From Ceratopteris richardii (taxonomy: Eukaryota > Streptophyta > Polypodiopsida > Polypodiales > Pteridaceae), in assembly GCA_020310875.1 (NCBI GenBank), contig CM035422.1:51593894-51657893 (forward strand): DNA of 64,000 nt, given 5' to 3'. Of the stretch, positions 19,190-30,486 are shown in pieces; the first letter of the stretch is position 1; the number at the start of each line of letters is the position of its first letter. Under the pieces are notes generated by a model. The model worked only from the letters and a program-made list of their open reading frames with translations, had not been told where the DNA came from and did no database searches. Made by a program: the position numbers and the translations under genes.

Positions 19190-19560
19190 TGATATTATTG
19201 CTGCCTTATTTGGTAGATGTCAAGCACTTGGCATGAACATGGCATCCACAACTATTGTTCCCCCTTCCCATGGTAGGAGGAAAGAGCTTGAAGGTCCGCA
19301 ACTTGAGCGATGATTAACTACTGTGTGTACGAGAGCATCCAAAGAGATATCTACAAGGGGTATTTTGGTACCCTGAAAATCCTTGTCTATATACTGGGTG
19401 AGAGGACTCTTGCTTATGGAGAGCTAAAGAGAACATGTGAGACTAAGCTTGGTGTAGTTACCCAATGTTGTTTGTCAAGGAATATAAAGAAATTCAATTG
19501 TCAGCATTTGGCAAATGTTGCTTTGAAAGGAGGAGGTAGGACCAATCACTCAAAAAATTT
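19190..19560 (+). pseudogene. Argonaute MID-PIWI fragment (plant AGO1/AGO5-like)
   Basis: The segment YGELKRTCETKLGVVTQCC (19409-19465), followed by LANVALK (19505-19525), matches plant Argonautes of the AGO1/AGO5 type, which from general knowledge read close to YGDLKRICETELGIVSQCC and NVALK. Upstream, LKILVYIL fits the strand before it. In another frame GMNMAS and IVPPSHGR followed by LER fit the MID domain. One stop (TGA near 19311) and one frameshift (about 19360-19370) break it. Argonautes bind small RNAs and cut targets; only the small-RNA 5'-end binding side is represented, without the catalytic DDH residues. It has the same orientation as C1. Confidence 0.85.
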
Positions 19561-20157
19561 CATCAGTGGACCATCAACACGGACATTCATCGACAATGTT
19601 CCATCACAAATGCCGGGTGTACAACTTGAAGAGATAAACATCGATCAACCCTTCACCATGGTAAGTATCTTTACTTTTGCAACACCACAACCATGATAGA
19701 TTAGGAAACCTCTTCGTTGGCATATCCTCGAGCACTTAGCTCAAGACCCCCAATTTTTGCACCATACATCTTCCAATGCATTTTCCAAGTAAGCATGCAT
19801 AGGGCTACAGCCATGCACAAGGCACATATTTTCCTCAACCCATGTACGAACACACTTACCCATCATTCATTATGGCGTATGGGTACTTGGCATGACTACT
19901 ATGAACATCATCTTTGGAAGATCTAGCGGACATCAATGGAGACTCAGGACAACCCAATCGTACTTGATTTCAAGGAAGAAGCATATATCAAGGGACTACA
20001 ACTTACAAAGGCTCGCAGTGACAAATGAAGAACCCAACAACCAACCTTGCCACATTTGGAAGATAGATGGCTGTTGTCCATACAAAATGGACACTACCTC
20101 TCAAAGCACTACCTGGAACAACCATTACAACAAGGGTCCATCACGGACGACAGATTC
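19561..20157 (+). other. Unassigned block between Argonaute fragment and C1 PPT
   Basis: Short frames only (19717-19926, 19892-20245, 20047-20301). None resembles copia integrase, RT or RNase H, nor the rest of Argonaute. It may be more captured host sequence or untranslated copia DNA. Confidence 0.4.
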
Positions 20158-20459
20158 GAGAGGGGGGGAGTGTTGGAAGTCAAGGTCAAGCACAAGGCAA
20201 AGGAATGCTTCAAAGAAGTGGACACACAAGAAAAGGAGCAAGTAGGGAGCTCCAAGAAGTGTATGTCAAATGTTCAGAAGAATCCCCTACAAAAAGAGTG
20301 ATTTTGATCACTCAAACCATTGTAAATATCGTTTCACCTTTTTGTAGCTCCATTTTGTTCAAGCTGAGGAGTCCTCAAGCTTGAGGAGTATAAGAAGTAT
20401 CATCTTACCATTTTTCATAATTTTTAGACTCCGTTTAAGCCCTCAAATAAGCCCTGGAA
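20158..20459 (+). repeat. C1 polypurine tract and truncated 3' LTR
   Basis: gagagggggggag (20158-20170) is a textbook PPT directly before the LTR start TGTTGGAAG at 20171. Similarity to the inverted solo LTR at 7855-8463 holds up to about 20459 and then stops abruptly, where C2 integrase begins. Confidence 0.85.
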
Positions 20460-20780
20460 TAGCATATGTACTTAACAGGTGTCCCACTAAAGTGCTCCAG
20501 TCTATCACTTTGGCCATGGTCCCAAGACATCTGTTGCTCATCTACATGTTTTTGGTTGTTTGGCATATGCATTAGTGCCTGAACAACATCACATAAAATT
20601 GGATAATAAAGCAATAAAGTGTATTTTTGTTGGGTATAGTTCTGAAAGTAAAGGCTATCATCAGTATCATCCATAGACTAAATGCATTTTGGTTAGCCGT
20701 GATGTTGTTTTTGTGAAAGATGCTATTCAGCCGTTACTTTCATGTACTAAGGAGACATTTGTTAGCTCCAAAGACATGTG
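20460..20780 (+). pseudogene. pol: C2 integrase C-terminal region
   Basis: Reading across frames: VLNRCPTKVLQ, HLHVFGCLAYA-like text, KLDNKAIKCIFVGYS, KGYHQYHP and VSRDVVF. These are the conserved end of copia integrase (the family pattern is SHLRVFGC, KLD-K-CIFVGY and SRDV-F). Confidence 0.75.
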
Positions 20781-20915
20781 ATGATGTAGATCATTACATT
20801 TTTTATGCAAATTTACATGATGCACTTGTTGATGAGAGAGCTGATATGTGATGATGTAGATCATTACATTTTTTATGCAAATTTACATGATGCACTTGTT
20901 GATGAGAGAGCTGAT
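20776..20915. repeat. 70-bp perfect tandem duplication
   Basis: Bases 20776-20845 recur at 20846-20915. As 70 is not a multiple of three it shifts the C2 reading frame. Confidence 0.9.
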
Positions 20916-21059
20916 ATTGAGCAAGAAAAACCTATGCCAAAATGGTTGGTGCAGACTTTGCGTGATAGCAAATTAGATGCACCTCTATCATGTTGTACTC
21001 AGGTAGGCTCTCATAGTGCCACTTTTGTGTCAAATTTCTATGATTTGGCTACCTCTAAT

Positions 21060-21873
21060 CTCTGTGATGAGACTGCACCTGTTTCGTTTGATGAAGCACA
21101 AAATTTTGAACATTGGATGGCTGCAATACAATCTGAATATGATGCTATCATGAAAAATGGTACCTGGTCTTTATGTCAAATGCCTCTTAGCACGAAGGCC
21201 ATTGGCACTAAGTGGGTATACAAGCTGAAGTGTAAAGCTGATGGAACAATTGATAGGTATAAGTCTAGGCTTGTTACAAAGGATTATGCATAGGAAAGAG
21301 GCATTGATTTTGATGAATCCTTTGCTCCTACTTGGCGAATCACTACTGTTCATAGCATTTGTGCACTTGAAGATCATCATGGTTGGAATGTACATTTTTG
21401 AATGGTGACTTCATGAAGAAGTATATGTTTTTCACCCCCCTAGCTTTGTGCAGAAATGGCATGAAAACCAGGTGTGCAGGTTAAAGAAGGCATTATATGG
21501 TTTAAAGAAAGCACCACGTGCTTGGTATGAGAAGATACATGCCTATCTGATTGCACATGGTTTTGAGAATAGTCCAAGTGAAAGCACCTTATATGTTAAG
21601 CATGCTAATGATGTGCTTCTGATCATTGTGGTGTATGTTGATGACATGTTGCTCACTGGTCCTCATGACACACATATTCTTGATTTTAAAGGTGATTTCC
21701 ATGCCTCATTTGAGATGTCTAATTTGGGGCATTTGCATCACTATTTGGGCATTCTATTTATGCAAGTTGATGGTGGAATGGCTTTGTGTCAAAAAAAATA
21801 TATTGACACATTATTGCAACATTTTGGCATTGAAGACTATAAGCCAGCTACCACTCCTATGGAGATAGGTTAA
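21060..21873 (+). pseudogene. pol: C2 reverse transcriptase (copia)
   Basis: Frame 20805-21293 carries HWMAAIQSEYDAIMKNGTW and TKWVYKLKCKADGTIDRYK, the N-terminal RT block. After a TAG at 21291-21293 and a frame change, 21448-21873 holds LKKALYGLKKAPRAWYEK, YVDD at residues 63-66 and MSNLGHLHHYLGI. The polymerase box is intact; the gene is not. Confidence 0.88.
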
Positions 21874-21876
21874 TGA

Positions 21877-22589
21877 TTGAGTCTTCACAATGCTGGAGAT
21901 GCATTTGATGTTGTTCTCTATCAGCAGGCTCTTGTATGCTTGATTTACTTATGCATTACTCAGCTAGATATTCACTTTGGTGTCTCACAAATGGGCAGGT
22001 TTATGCATTGCCCAGGCGTCAAGCATTGGCAGGCGGTTAAGTGCATCTTTCGCTACTTTAGTGGTACCAGGCTACTTGGATTGTTTTATCCCAAGGGGGG
22101 ATCACTGCCACCATATTTGCATGCTTTTTTTTACAATGATTGGGCTAGTTGCTATGACATCCGCATGTCCACCAATGGTTATTGCTTCATGCTTGGTAGC
22201 TCATTATATCTTGGTTGAGCAAGAAGTAGCCTATTATGGCCACTTTGATTTATGGGGCTGAGTATAGGGCACCTTTCGTAGCGACTGTTGAGTGTGTGTG
22301 GCTCAAATGCCTTATGGCTGATTTGGGTGTTGGTCAATCTTCTACCACCACCATCTTCACTGATAGTCAGAGCGCATTGGCAGTTGTGAGGAACCCTATG
22401 TTCCATGCTCACACTAAGCACATTCAGGTGCATTATCATTATGTCAGGGAGAGGTTCTCTACTAGGGAGATCGGCTTGGCATATGTGCCCATGCACAAGA
22501 ACATTGCAGACCCTTTTACAAAGGCTCTGATGAGAAAGAAGTTTGAAGCTTTCCGGAAAGCTTTGGGCTTACTTCCTTTTGTGGATTGA
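21877..22589 (+). pseudogene. pol: C2 RNase H (copia)
   Basis: Frame 21877-22218 (LDIHFGVSQMGRFM, HWQAVKCIFRYFSGT, STNGYCFMLGSSL) shifts near 22215 into 22236-22589 (GAEYRAPFVATVECVWLK, IFTDSQSALAVVRN, HTKHIQVHYHYVRE, NIADPFTKAL). All are standard copia RNase H blocks. It ends at a TGA at 22587-22589. Confidence 0.88.
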
Positions 22590-22661
22590 TTCCACATAGA
22601 TTCACACTACCTTATACATGAGTGCTAGCTCCTTGTTCATAGCATCACTCCCAGGAGGATT

Positions 22662-22887
22662 TGTTGATATATTTAGGTAGCGATGTGTGTGAACACTGTA
22701 GGACCGTTGGGGCACTTTTCTCCCTCTTTAGGAGGTCCCTCCCCTTTGTATATATGCCTATTGCCCTAATTGGCTATTGATCTATGTACATTCTAGTGGT
22801 AATACATTCAGTATTGTGTGTTGGGCTTCGAGATTCTTCTTCTTCCTTGTGTTGTTCACGTGCTTCCGCAGACCTCTAATTGAAACA
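22662..22887 (+). repeat. C2 3' LTR (short), tentative
   Basis: Starts TGTTGATAT after a purine stretch (cccaggaggat) and may end tgaaaca at 22887. It contains tgtatatatg (about 22746-22755) as a TATA candidate. No second copy is in the window, so the borders rest on position and TG...CA ends. Confidence 0.5.
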
Positions 22888-23824
22888 CCCCCCAGATCTC
22901 GTTTAACCATGGCAATCTCTTGCCACTAAGCTACACTCTTGTGGTGTCTGAAGAAGGGGAAAGACTAAGGTTAACATTACCTTGAACATGTTTTGATCCC
23001 TCAAAGCTTCATTCTTTGCTTTCAAAGCCTATTTATGAAGCATTTTTGGGGTGTCTTTTGGAGCCATTTGGAGTACTTTCACACATAGTTCTCTTCACAC
23101 AAGTCCAAGAACATCAAGAAGAGTGTTCTTTGTACTTCTCCAACCATAAATATCAACCTTTGGGGCTATGTTTTGAGCCAAACTCATAAAATTACAGATT
23201 TCTTGAAAGGTTTTAGGTTTTGGTGGGAGTAGCTACTAAAAAGGTATGCAAGATTTTTGAGCCTAAAACATCATAGTTGACAGAAACTTGCAGGTGTTGT
23301 TGGCTAGTTTTTAAGTTGTGCATTCAGCCTTTTTAGGATCATTTAACTGTATATATTGAGCACATAAACACCATGTACGCTTTTGTGGATACTGCTTATG
23401 TACGTCCATGTGGGCATTGATAACGCGGTTATGTTTTTTTGCATAAAGCCTTTTATGTTTGATAAAGAGGGTCGTGGTGAGGTTTTCTTAACTACGAGAA
23501 ACCCAGATGTCGGGGTCTCTTCGGTAATGTAGGTGGAAGATTTACCCAGGCTTACCATAGGAGATGTATGATAGTTGTTCATAGGTGCTTGATAAGCCTA
23601 ATTTCCTTCTATTGGGTAACTAATTATATGCAGTGGAGTCAGTTTATAGTTTTATGATAATTTGACACTAGTCATATGCTCATTTTGCAGAGGACTTTGG
23701 AAAAATTTTTCTAGTTTTTTGGTTTTGTCCACTATATAATGGTCAATTTACTCCTTGATACACTTATTCATTTGTGCTTGGACTCTTCTAGCTCCATTAA
23801 CATTCTATTCAGTTCTCTACCATA
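22888..23824. other. Unassigned DNA between C2 and the C3 gag start
   Basis: I see no coding similarity and no tRNA-Met PBS. A TATA-like ctatataatgg lies at 23732-23742, about 90 bp before the C3 gag ATG. This may include the C3 5' LTR or leader, but no borders can be shown. Confidence 0.4.
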
Positions 23825-23832
23825 ATGGCATG

Positions 23833-24375
23833 TGTAAGCCGCCGGATTGGCAATTGTAAATCTTTTCTTTTTCATATTCTACATGAACCGAAAGGTCGTT
23901 GCGTAGAATTGTATCCATTTATAAATCAATGAAAGGACGCTTCGGTGAAACCCGGAAGAATCGCCAGACTGTCTGTCTGGGCGATACGTTCTGTGGAGTT
24001 TCCGTAGTGTTGTTCTTTTGAGAATTTCTGAGTAGTACTATGTTCTTTTCGTCGTCGTTATTTGATTACCTTAACTTGTGGTTAGAACTTTTCCATTAAG
24101 TTAAGTGTTGTAAGTCTGGGTTACGGTAATGTTTACTTTTTGCGTTATGTACTGAAAAAGTCTTAATCTGTGTACGAACCAGAAATCTGTGAGAGAACGA
24201 ACCAGAGTAGTAATAGTAATTCGTGTTAACAGAGTTCTTTGAACACTCGTGTACTGCTTTGTGAGTGATTAATTGGGAAAATCAAGTATAGGGCCTCTGA
24301 TTATTCAGAGCCCTTCCACTCCCAAGAACCCGAAAAGAGCTTAAACGCGTCTCTGATGGCAATGCGCGTTTAACA
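23833..24375 (+). repeat. G3 5' LTR
   Basis: TGTAAGCC...GTTTAACA. TATA-like tttataaat is at 23918-23926. A hairpin CCAGAC-TGTCT-GTCTGG lies at 23964-23980, about 40 bp downstream of it. Confidence 0.95.
23964..23980 (+). promoter_or_regulatory. LTR hairpin CCAGAC-N5-GTCTGG
   Basis: Six-bp stem, 5-nt loop, near the predicted start of the transcript. The 3' LTR copy (about 32794-32810) carries a G-to-A change next to the stem. Counterparts are in G2 and G4. Confidence 0.6.
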
Positions 24376-24376
24376 C

Positions 24377-24394
24377 TGGCGCCGTCTTTGGGAA
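24377..24394 (+). promoter_or_regulatory. G3 primer-binding site
   Basis: tggcgccgtctttgggaa, one base after the LTR end. It differs from the G2 site at one position. Confidence 0.75.
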
Positions 24395-24493
24395 GGTGGC
24401 AATAGAGTGTTACAAAGTGATTGTGGGAAGGTGACCATAGATTGTGAATTGACAGTAAGGTAGAGTAGTAGGTAAGTGTTGCAAAGGTGATAT

Positions 24494-26104
24494 ATGCCGG
24501 TTACTCGGTTTGGCGAGTCGTATCCGAAGTATAGGTGAGACCGACAGCCTTGGGCAGTACCGAATTTGTTAAGGATACCCTCAGGAGGCAGAAGCACAGA
24601 TCGATTAGGTCCGGTTGTCGAAGAAGCGAAGCACGTTAGTAGTGATTCCGGTAGCATTCCGGTGGAACATAATGCAATTTCGGTAGATTGCGGTGTAATT
24701 TCGGCACAGTCTGTAGAAGATACAGTAACTTCGGAGTCTACAAGGACACAGTGTGTAGTTGATTCGACACCGTCTGGTTAGGATTCGAACCCGTCTGAGG
24801 ATAGAACTATCTTGCCCAGAGAGATCATTGAAGGTGAAAGAATACCCTGGATTGGGGAAAGTTCCACTAATTCCAGTGGCAGTTCGGTCCTGGTTGCAGA
24901 AAATTTACAGCTTTCCGGTGACAGTGTGATACTTCTTGGTGAATCTTCATTCCGGACACCACTGTTCGGGGTAAGCTTGCCTACATTTGATACCATAGAA
25001 GAGGATAGGCTATTCGAATTAGAAATTCGTAAGAGGTTGAGCGCTATGTTCGAACCGAAAGATGAGCAGTCTGACCATACAGATTCTGAAGAACAAGAAA
25101 CACCACCTCAGAACTCAGGAAATAGTAACAGTACCGCCACTAGCATCATGAGTGGACAACAACAACAACAAGAACAACAACAACAACAACAGCAGTAGCA
25201 GCAACAACCACTCCCACCTCGACCTGTTCCAACAGGAGTAAGTTACACCAAATTCGGTGGATTTCCAGGTGATGATCCTGATGCTCATGTACGCACCTTT
25301 GAAATAAGCTATGCAGTGCTAAACCATCCACCCGATCCGGCATACAAGGCCATAGTATTCTAGTCAACATTAGTTAATGAAGCAACGAGGTGGCTTACAG
25401 AGTATGATATCAACCATTTCGACACCTATGAAGCGGTAAGGGATGCGTTTTTGCAGAGGTTCCGGCTGAAGAAGAACCCTACTGAAATTTTTGATTACTT
25501 ACAGAACAATAGACAGAAGTTGCACCAGACTGTGCAGGAATATGCCACCCTATTTAGAACTCATTTGAGACAACTACCTCTGGCACATGCTAATTTACCA
25601 GATGATGTCATCACTCAGTGGTTTATTAATGGTTTGACTCCGTAGCTTAGACAGATTATGATCATCCGTTGTGTGGGAGCTATGACACTAGATGCGATTA
25701 TTGCAATGGCCTTGCAGCTCGAGCATAAGGTTGGAGGCTTTACCGAAGACCTAGAGTGGTTGAAAGTCAATAAAAATGTTGCAGAGGATCCGACTAGACA
25801 GATGTACTGCACCAAGTGCAATAATCCAGGGCATACCAGTGCCACATGTGCCCTTAATGAGATGTATTGCGCTATCTGCAATACCATTAGACATCCCACC
25901 AAAAATTGTGCATATAACACCAAAGTGCAGGGACCAGCAACTGTCAATGCCATTATACAAGAACCAGGGCAGCCGGCCACCCATTATATTCCACCTCAGA
26001 TGAGAAATAATCAGCAACAAGGATATAGAAATTATCGAGGACAACGGAATACAAATTACAATACAAATCATTGGTAGACAAGAACATCACAGGAAGGTAC
26101 TTCC
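24494..26104 (+). pseudogene. gag: G3 gag
   Basis: Starts MPVTRFGESYPKYR (ATG 24494), followed by a TGA and a frameshift. The N-terminal Ser/Gly-rich region is at 24566-25198. A poly-Gln tract (25153-25208, CAA/CAG repeat) contains a TAG (25196-25198). The capsid follows (FGGFPGDDPDAHVRTFEI, DAFLQRFRLKKNP) with TAGs at 25361 and 25643. Knuckles are CTKCNNPGHTSATC and CAICNTIRHPTKNC. A TAG at 26075-26077 precedes the third knuckle. Most stops stand where G2 or G4 has Gln (CAG). Confidence 0.85.
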
Positions 26105-27366
26105 TTGCCACCACCTCGCTGTCATTTTTGCGGTGAGTTGGGTCACATCCGAAGATTCTATAAAGATGCAGCCGAATATGATCAGAGGAAGAAGGAACGT
26201 CAGAACCCAATGACCAATATGGTCTATATTTCACTAGTGGAAACTCAAGCAGCAGTGATTCAAACAAGATCTGGTAAGCAGTTACAACCAGCAGCAGAAG
26301 TGTTTAAACCTAGCATCCATGAACAACAGAGAATGTATAACAAAGCTAGCCAATGGACCACCAAAGAGCCTACAGTGTTCCTAGATCCAATTCCGGTGAC
26401 CCAAGTTCCGCTGCCAAAGGAAGGATCGCAGGAACAAGATTCTACCCCAGTAACAGGCGCATCATCTTCAAAATCGGTGAAAAGTACAATTCAAGTAGAT
26501 CAGGCATGGGAAATTTTATCTAAGGCATCCATTACTCTCCCTCTTGGACAGTTACTTGCATTAGTGCCCAGAGTTCGGCAGCAATTTCAGCAACAGCTCA
26601 GTCTTGGGTCTTCCTGCATTCCAGCGACGGGAACGGTACAACCGGAAGCTGATTCTACGGTGGATCATTCGGTCCCCTTAATTACGGTATGGTACAAAAA
26701 TCACAAGATTACTCAAGTACTAATTGATGGTGGGTTTGGTGTAAACATCGCCACTGCAGCGCTTTGTAAGAAGTTAGGATGGACACAAATCGAGCTTGTT
26801 CAATTTTTCGTTAGAATGGAAGATCAATCCCGAGTTCATCCGATGGGACTCGTACGGAATGTCCCGATAACTTTGCAGGGTACAACGTTTAAGATGACCT
26901 TTGTAGTCTTAGAACTACCGGAGTCTAGTCTTGACTATAATCTTCTTTTCGGACGACCCTGGTTAAAAGAGGCTAAGGTTATACAGGATTGGTCAGCACA
27001 AGAACTAACATTTAAAGATAATCATCGTAAATATATTATCAAACTAGATGCCATTCAGCCTTGTGAACTCCATGCCAGGCCATATGTGCAGAGCCGGTCC
27101 ACATGTTGGATGGCTTATCTGACGATGAAGAAGAAGCATTTCTGAAGAACAATGAAGATCTGATTTCCTTAGGTATTGTAGATCTGCAATCTGTTGTAGA
27201 CAATTGGAGTCCGGCAGCCTGTACGGTGGTGCCTGTGACCGAAGAAGTGGAGAAAGAAGATACTATTGCTATGGATGAAGCTGCTCTACAACAACTTTTA
27301 CAGTCAGCTGACGATCCAGGGAAACCTCGTCAATTCTATGTTCCCAGATCAATTAATCACCTATAA
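26105..27366 (+). pseudogene. pro: G3 third zinc knuckle, linker, retropepsin and acidic linker
   Basis: Frame 26105-27145 (346 codons) starts with knuckle 3 (CHFCGELGHIRRFY, residues 6-19, last Cys lost). The linker has one short PVTGASSSKS segment where G2 has its minisatellite. The protease active site is IDGGFG (D208), with Phe in place of the usual Ser after GG, and LLFGRPWL is the flap-side motif. A frameshift near 27090 passes to 27103-27366 (LSDDEEEAFLKNNEDLISLG), the acidic linker before RT. Confidence 0.8.
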
Positions 27367-28430
27367 TTTGGGAGATGAAGTAAATCCGTGACTTGTCAAG
27401 ATAAAGGAAGGATTGTCTGAGGCATTTCAAGCAGATTTGATCCAGCTTCTTCGTGAGCTCTCTGATGTTTTTGCATGGGATTATCGTGATATGAAAGGTC
27501 TGGATCCTCGCATCTATCAGCATCGGGTCGTGCTCAAACCAGAAGCAAAGCCGATTAAACAACCCAGCTACCGTATGAATCCCAACTATGCAGCAGAGGT
27601 CAAAGCAGAACTTGATCGCCTATTAAAGGTAGGATTCATTGTACCCATTGAGCACATTGAATGGATCTCCCAATCGTGATCGTACCAAAGAAAAACAAGC
27701 AGCTCAGAATATGTGTCGATTACTTGAAATTGAATGCAGCCACCGTACCTGATCCATTTCCTCTTCCATTTCTTGATACAATGCTAGACAGAGTGGTTGG
27801 GCATGAGATGTATTCATTTCTCGATGGTTATAGTGGCTATAACCAGGTCCGAATGGCTGAGCAAGATATACCGAAAACAGCTTTTATTACAAATTAGGGT
27901 GTTTTTGCTTGTACAGTCATGTGGTTTGGGTTAAGGAATGCTCCTAGTACCTTTCAGCGGTGTATGCACGAAATCTTCTCACCCTATCTCACTTCTTTTA
28001 TGCAAGTATATCTAGATGACTTCTCTTTATTCAAGAAGATGGTAGCAGACCTGTATCATTTACGATGTTGCTTTGAGAAATGCTGAGAATAACGACTCTG
28101 CTTAAACCCAACCAAATCTGTCTTTGCGGTTTCTTGTGGTAAACTCCTTGGCCACATTGTATCTGCACAAGGCATACAAGTTGATCCAGACAAAGTTGCA
28201 GCTCTATTGGAAGCACCTGTGCCTACTACGCCGAAAGAAGTAATGCGCTTCCTAGGTCAAGTCAGGTGGCATGGTCGACATTTACAGTGGTTAGCTCATC
28301 TCGCTACACCCCTTAATCGACTCATGACTAGTACTTCACGATAGCTTGATTGGACTCCATAATGTCAAACTGCATTTGATCGTCTAAAAGGATTATTAAC
28401 GCAGGTTTGAATTTTACAACCTCCTGATTG
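27367..28430 (+). pseudogene. pol: G3 reverse transcriptase
   Basis: 27413-27679 gives DVFAWDYRDMKGLDPRIYQH; a frameshift at about 27665-27675 leads to 27661-27897 (VPKKNKQLRICVDYLK, YSFLDGYSGYNQ). TGG became TAG at 27895-27897. The polymerase box YLDDF at about 28008-28022 is intact, unlike in G2. Further stops are at about 28084, 28090, 28342 and 28362. Confidence 0.85.
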
Positions 28431-28830
28431 GGAACACCCGTTCCACGTCTTCGTCGATGCCTCAGATATCGCAATTGGAAGTGTTTTAATGCAGCAATCT
28501 GATAAGTGGTTCAGGCCTGTCTATTATGCAAGTAGACGGCTTGCTCCTGCTGAAAAGAATTATTCAGTGGCTGAAAGAGAATGTCTTGGTTTGGTGTATT
28601 CTATAAAGAAATTCTGGCATTATTTGCTAGGCCAAAAATTCACTTTTCATGTCGATCATGCTGCGCTGGTGTATCTGGTCCAGTAGCAGCATTTAGGTGG
28701 CCGCTTGGCACGTTGGGTTTTATTGTTACAAGAATTCGATTATGAAGTAATTCATCGACCCGACACTGCACATGCATTAGCAGATTTTCTCTCTCGATTA
28801 GATTCCGGTGAAGCTCCGGTGGGTGTTGAT
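28431..28830 (+). pseudogene. pol: G3 RNase H
   Basis: HVFVDASDIAIGSVLMQQ, then NYSVAERECLGLVYS and HVDHAALVYL, the catalytic D-E-D set. A TAG at 28684-28686 breaks it; the frame then resumes with HLGGRLARWVLLLQEFDYE. Confidence 0.8.
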
Positions 28831-30162
28831 GACACCACACCAGCAATTTATGTTATTGAAACGACTAATGATGAATCTGCAGAACCTCCTGTAACACCTA
28901 CCTACTATGATCAGTTATTAACCTTTCTTATTGATGGATGTCTTCCCCCTCAAACTTCTCCTGCTATGCGTCGGAAAATTGCAGTTTACAGTCGCAGATT
29001 TCGGTTGATTGCCGGACAGTTGTATTATATGGATCACATTGGAATCTTGCTTCATTGTATTCCTCCACATGAAGTAAACTCGGTTATTGCTATGGCACTC
29101 TCAATACCCTCCGGTGGACATTTTGCAGCAGATTTAACGCACCGAAAAATTCTGCAAAGTGGGCTCTGGTGGCCTACTATGTACAAAGATGTGACTCAGT
29201 TGTGCAGCAGTATGACAATTGTCAGCGATCTAGATAGCCTTTACAACGTCACTTCTTCCCTCTACAACGTGTATTACCTTTGGAACCGTTCCAGAAATGG
29301 GGTCTTGATTTTATTGGACCAATTACACCTCCAGCAATCTTTAGCAACAATCGCTACATTCTGACATGTACATATTATGCTACCAGATGGGCAGAAGCTT
29401 GGGCTTTACGGTCCGCCACAGCTATTTCGGTGGTAATGCCTAATGAAGGACGTATTCCCACGTTATGGATTACCTTTGGAACTTTTCACAGTCAAGGCAC
29501 ACACTTTGTCAACAATTTAATGCGAGTGCTCACACACACTTTTCAAATTTTGCATAAATTCAGTTCACCGTATTATCCTCGTGCTAATGGCTTAGTTGAG
29601 AGTACAAACAAGACCTTGCTGACTATGCTTCGAAAACTGATTATGGAATCACCAGAAAGATGGGATCAGTTACTACCTGTAGTATTATGGGCATACTGGA
29701 CTACATACAAAGTCGCAACCGGACTGACTCCTTTTAAGCTTGCATATGGGCTGGAGGCAATTGCACCAATGGAACTTGTAGTACCAAGCTTACGCGTGGC
29801 CATCTCTCAGAAATTGTTACCTGAAGACTCTCTGCCATTTCGGTTGGAAGCACTCAGAAACTTGGATGAACATCGCTGGGAAAGTTTTCTGACCCTTCAA
29901 GAAGTTCAATTGAGGCAAGCTCGTACTCATTATAGATATCTAAAACTCCAGTTTTTTTGGTGGGACAGCTTGTGTTATTTATAATGCTAAATCAAATCGT
30001 GCGGCCGGAAAATTCAAATTACAGTGGTTTGGTCCTTACCGGATTAGTGAACAAGTGGGCCCAGCTACTTTTTGGTTGACTACTTTGACCGGAATTCCTC
30101 TTCCTAAAGTGATCAATGGTTCAAAGTTGTGGCCGTATCATCAAGCACCTGGTTCTCGCTGA
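28831..30162 (+). pseudogene. pol: G3 integrase
   Basis: The zinc domain is damaged: the first His is Leu (MALSIPSGGHF) and the Cys pair is lost in a frameshift near 29200. The core resumes at 29280 (WGLDFIGPITPPAIFSNN, first Asp present). The second catalytic Asp is gone (HSQGTHF where G2 has SDQGTHF), with a rearranged stretch before it; the Glu remains (NGLVESTN). Another frameshift at about 29965 passes to the C-terminal module (WFGPYRISEQVGP), ending with TGA at 30160-30162. Confidence 0.85.
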
Positions 30163-30486
30163 CGTGTTCTCTGATTTTTTGTGTGTTATTTGCTTTCTTT
30201 TTATTTTTGCGTGTTAATTAAATAAGCCTGTAAATATCCTCGTTTTGATATCTAATTATGATCAACAGCTGCCCTGCATTATCGATTCTGCACATGCATG
30301 CACGCCATAGTTATGAAGGTTATCATCTCAACACCACACGATGATTAGCATTTTCGATCGCCTCCCGTTGCCAAGTTTCTACTTAATCTTCTTCTTTTTG
30401 TTGTTAATCGCTATTGTGTCTGTGTGTTTTGTGTGCTTTATGCTTTCTGTAATCCCTGTGTATTCATGCTATTTCGCGTGCAGATC
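30163..30486 (+). other. G3 spacer before ORF3
   Basis: No protein similarity. It is pyrimidine-rich towards its end, and gcgtgcag lies four bases before the ORF3 ATG, a possible splice acceptor in this copy; G2 and G4 do not keep that AG. Confidence 0.4.

Larger units (their letters stand above)
18593..20459 (+). mobile_element. C1: copia remnant carrying a host gene fragment
   Basis: It begins with a copia gag-pol linker (WVPK motifs), then an Argonaute fragment, an unassigned stretch, a polypurine tract and the first 289 bp of a 3' LTR that matches the solo LTR at 7855-8463. RT, integrase and the 5' LTR are absent. It is cut on the left by G2 and on the right by C2. That all parts once formed one element is inferred from shared orientation and from the PPT/LTR; a composite of separate insertions is the alternative. 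Confidence 0.6.
20460..22887 (+). mobile_element. C2: copia remnant, integrase end to 3' LTR
   Basis: Order on the plus strand is integrase C-terminal part, RT, RNase H, then a short LTR: the copia order. Gag, protease, the integrase core and the 5' LTR are missing. Stops, frameshifts and a 70-bp tandem duplication break the frame. Confidence 0.88.

Noticed and set aside
23343-23582. 79-codon minus-strand frame as a possible host gene
   Set aside because: No recognisable domain, no splice or promoter context, in otherwise noncoding DNA.
22888-23824. 5' LTR of copia C3
   Set aside because: A TATA-like word is present but there is no primer-binding site and no matching second LTR.
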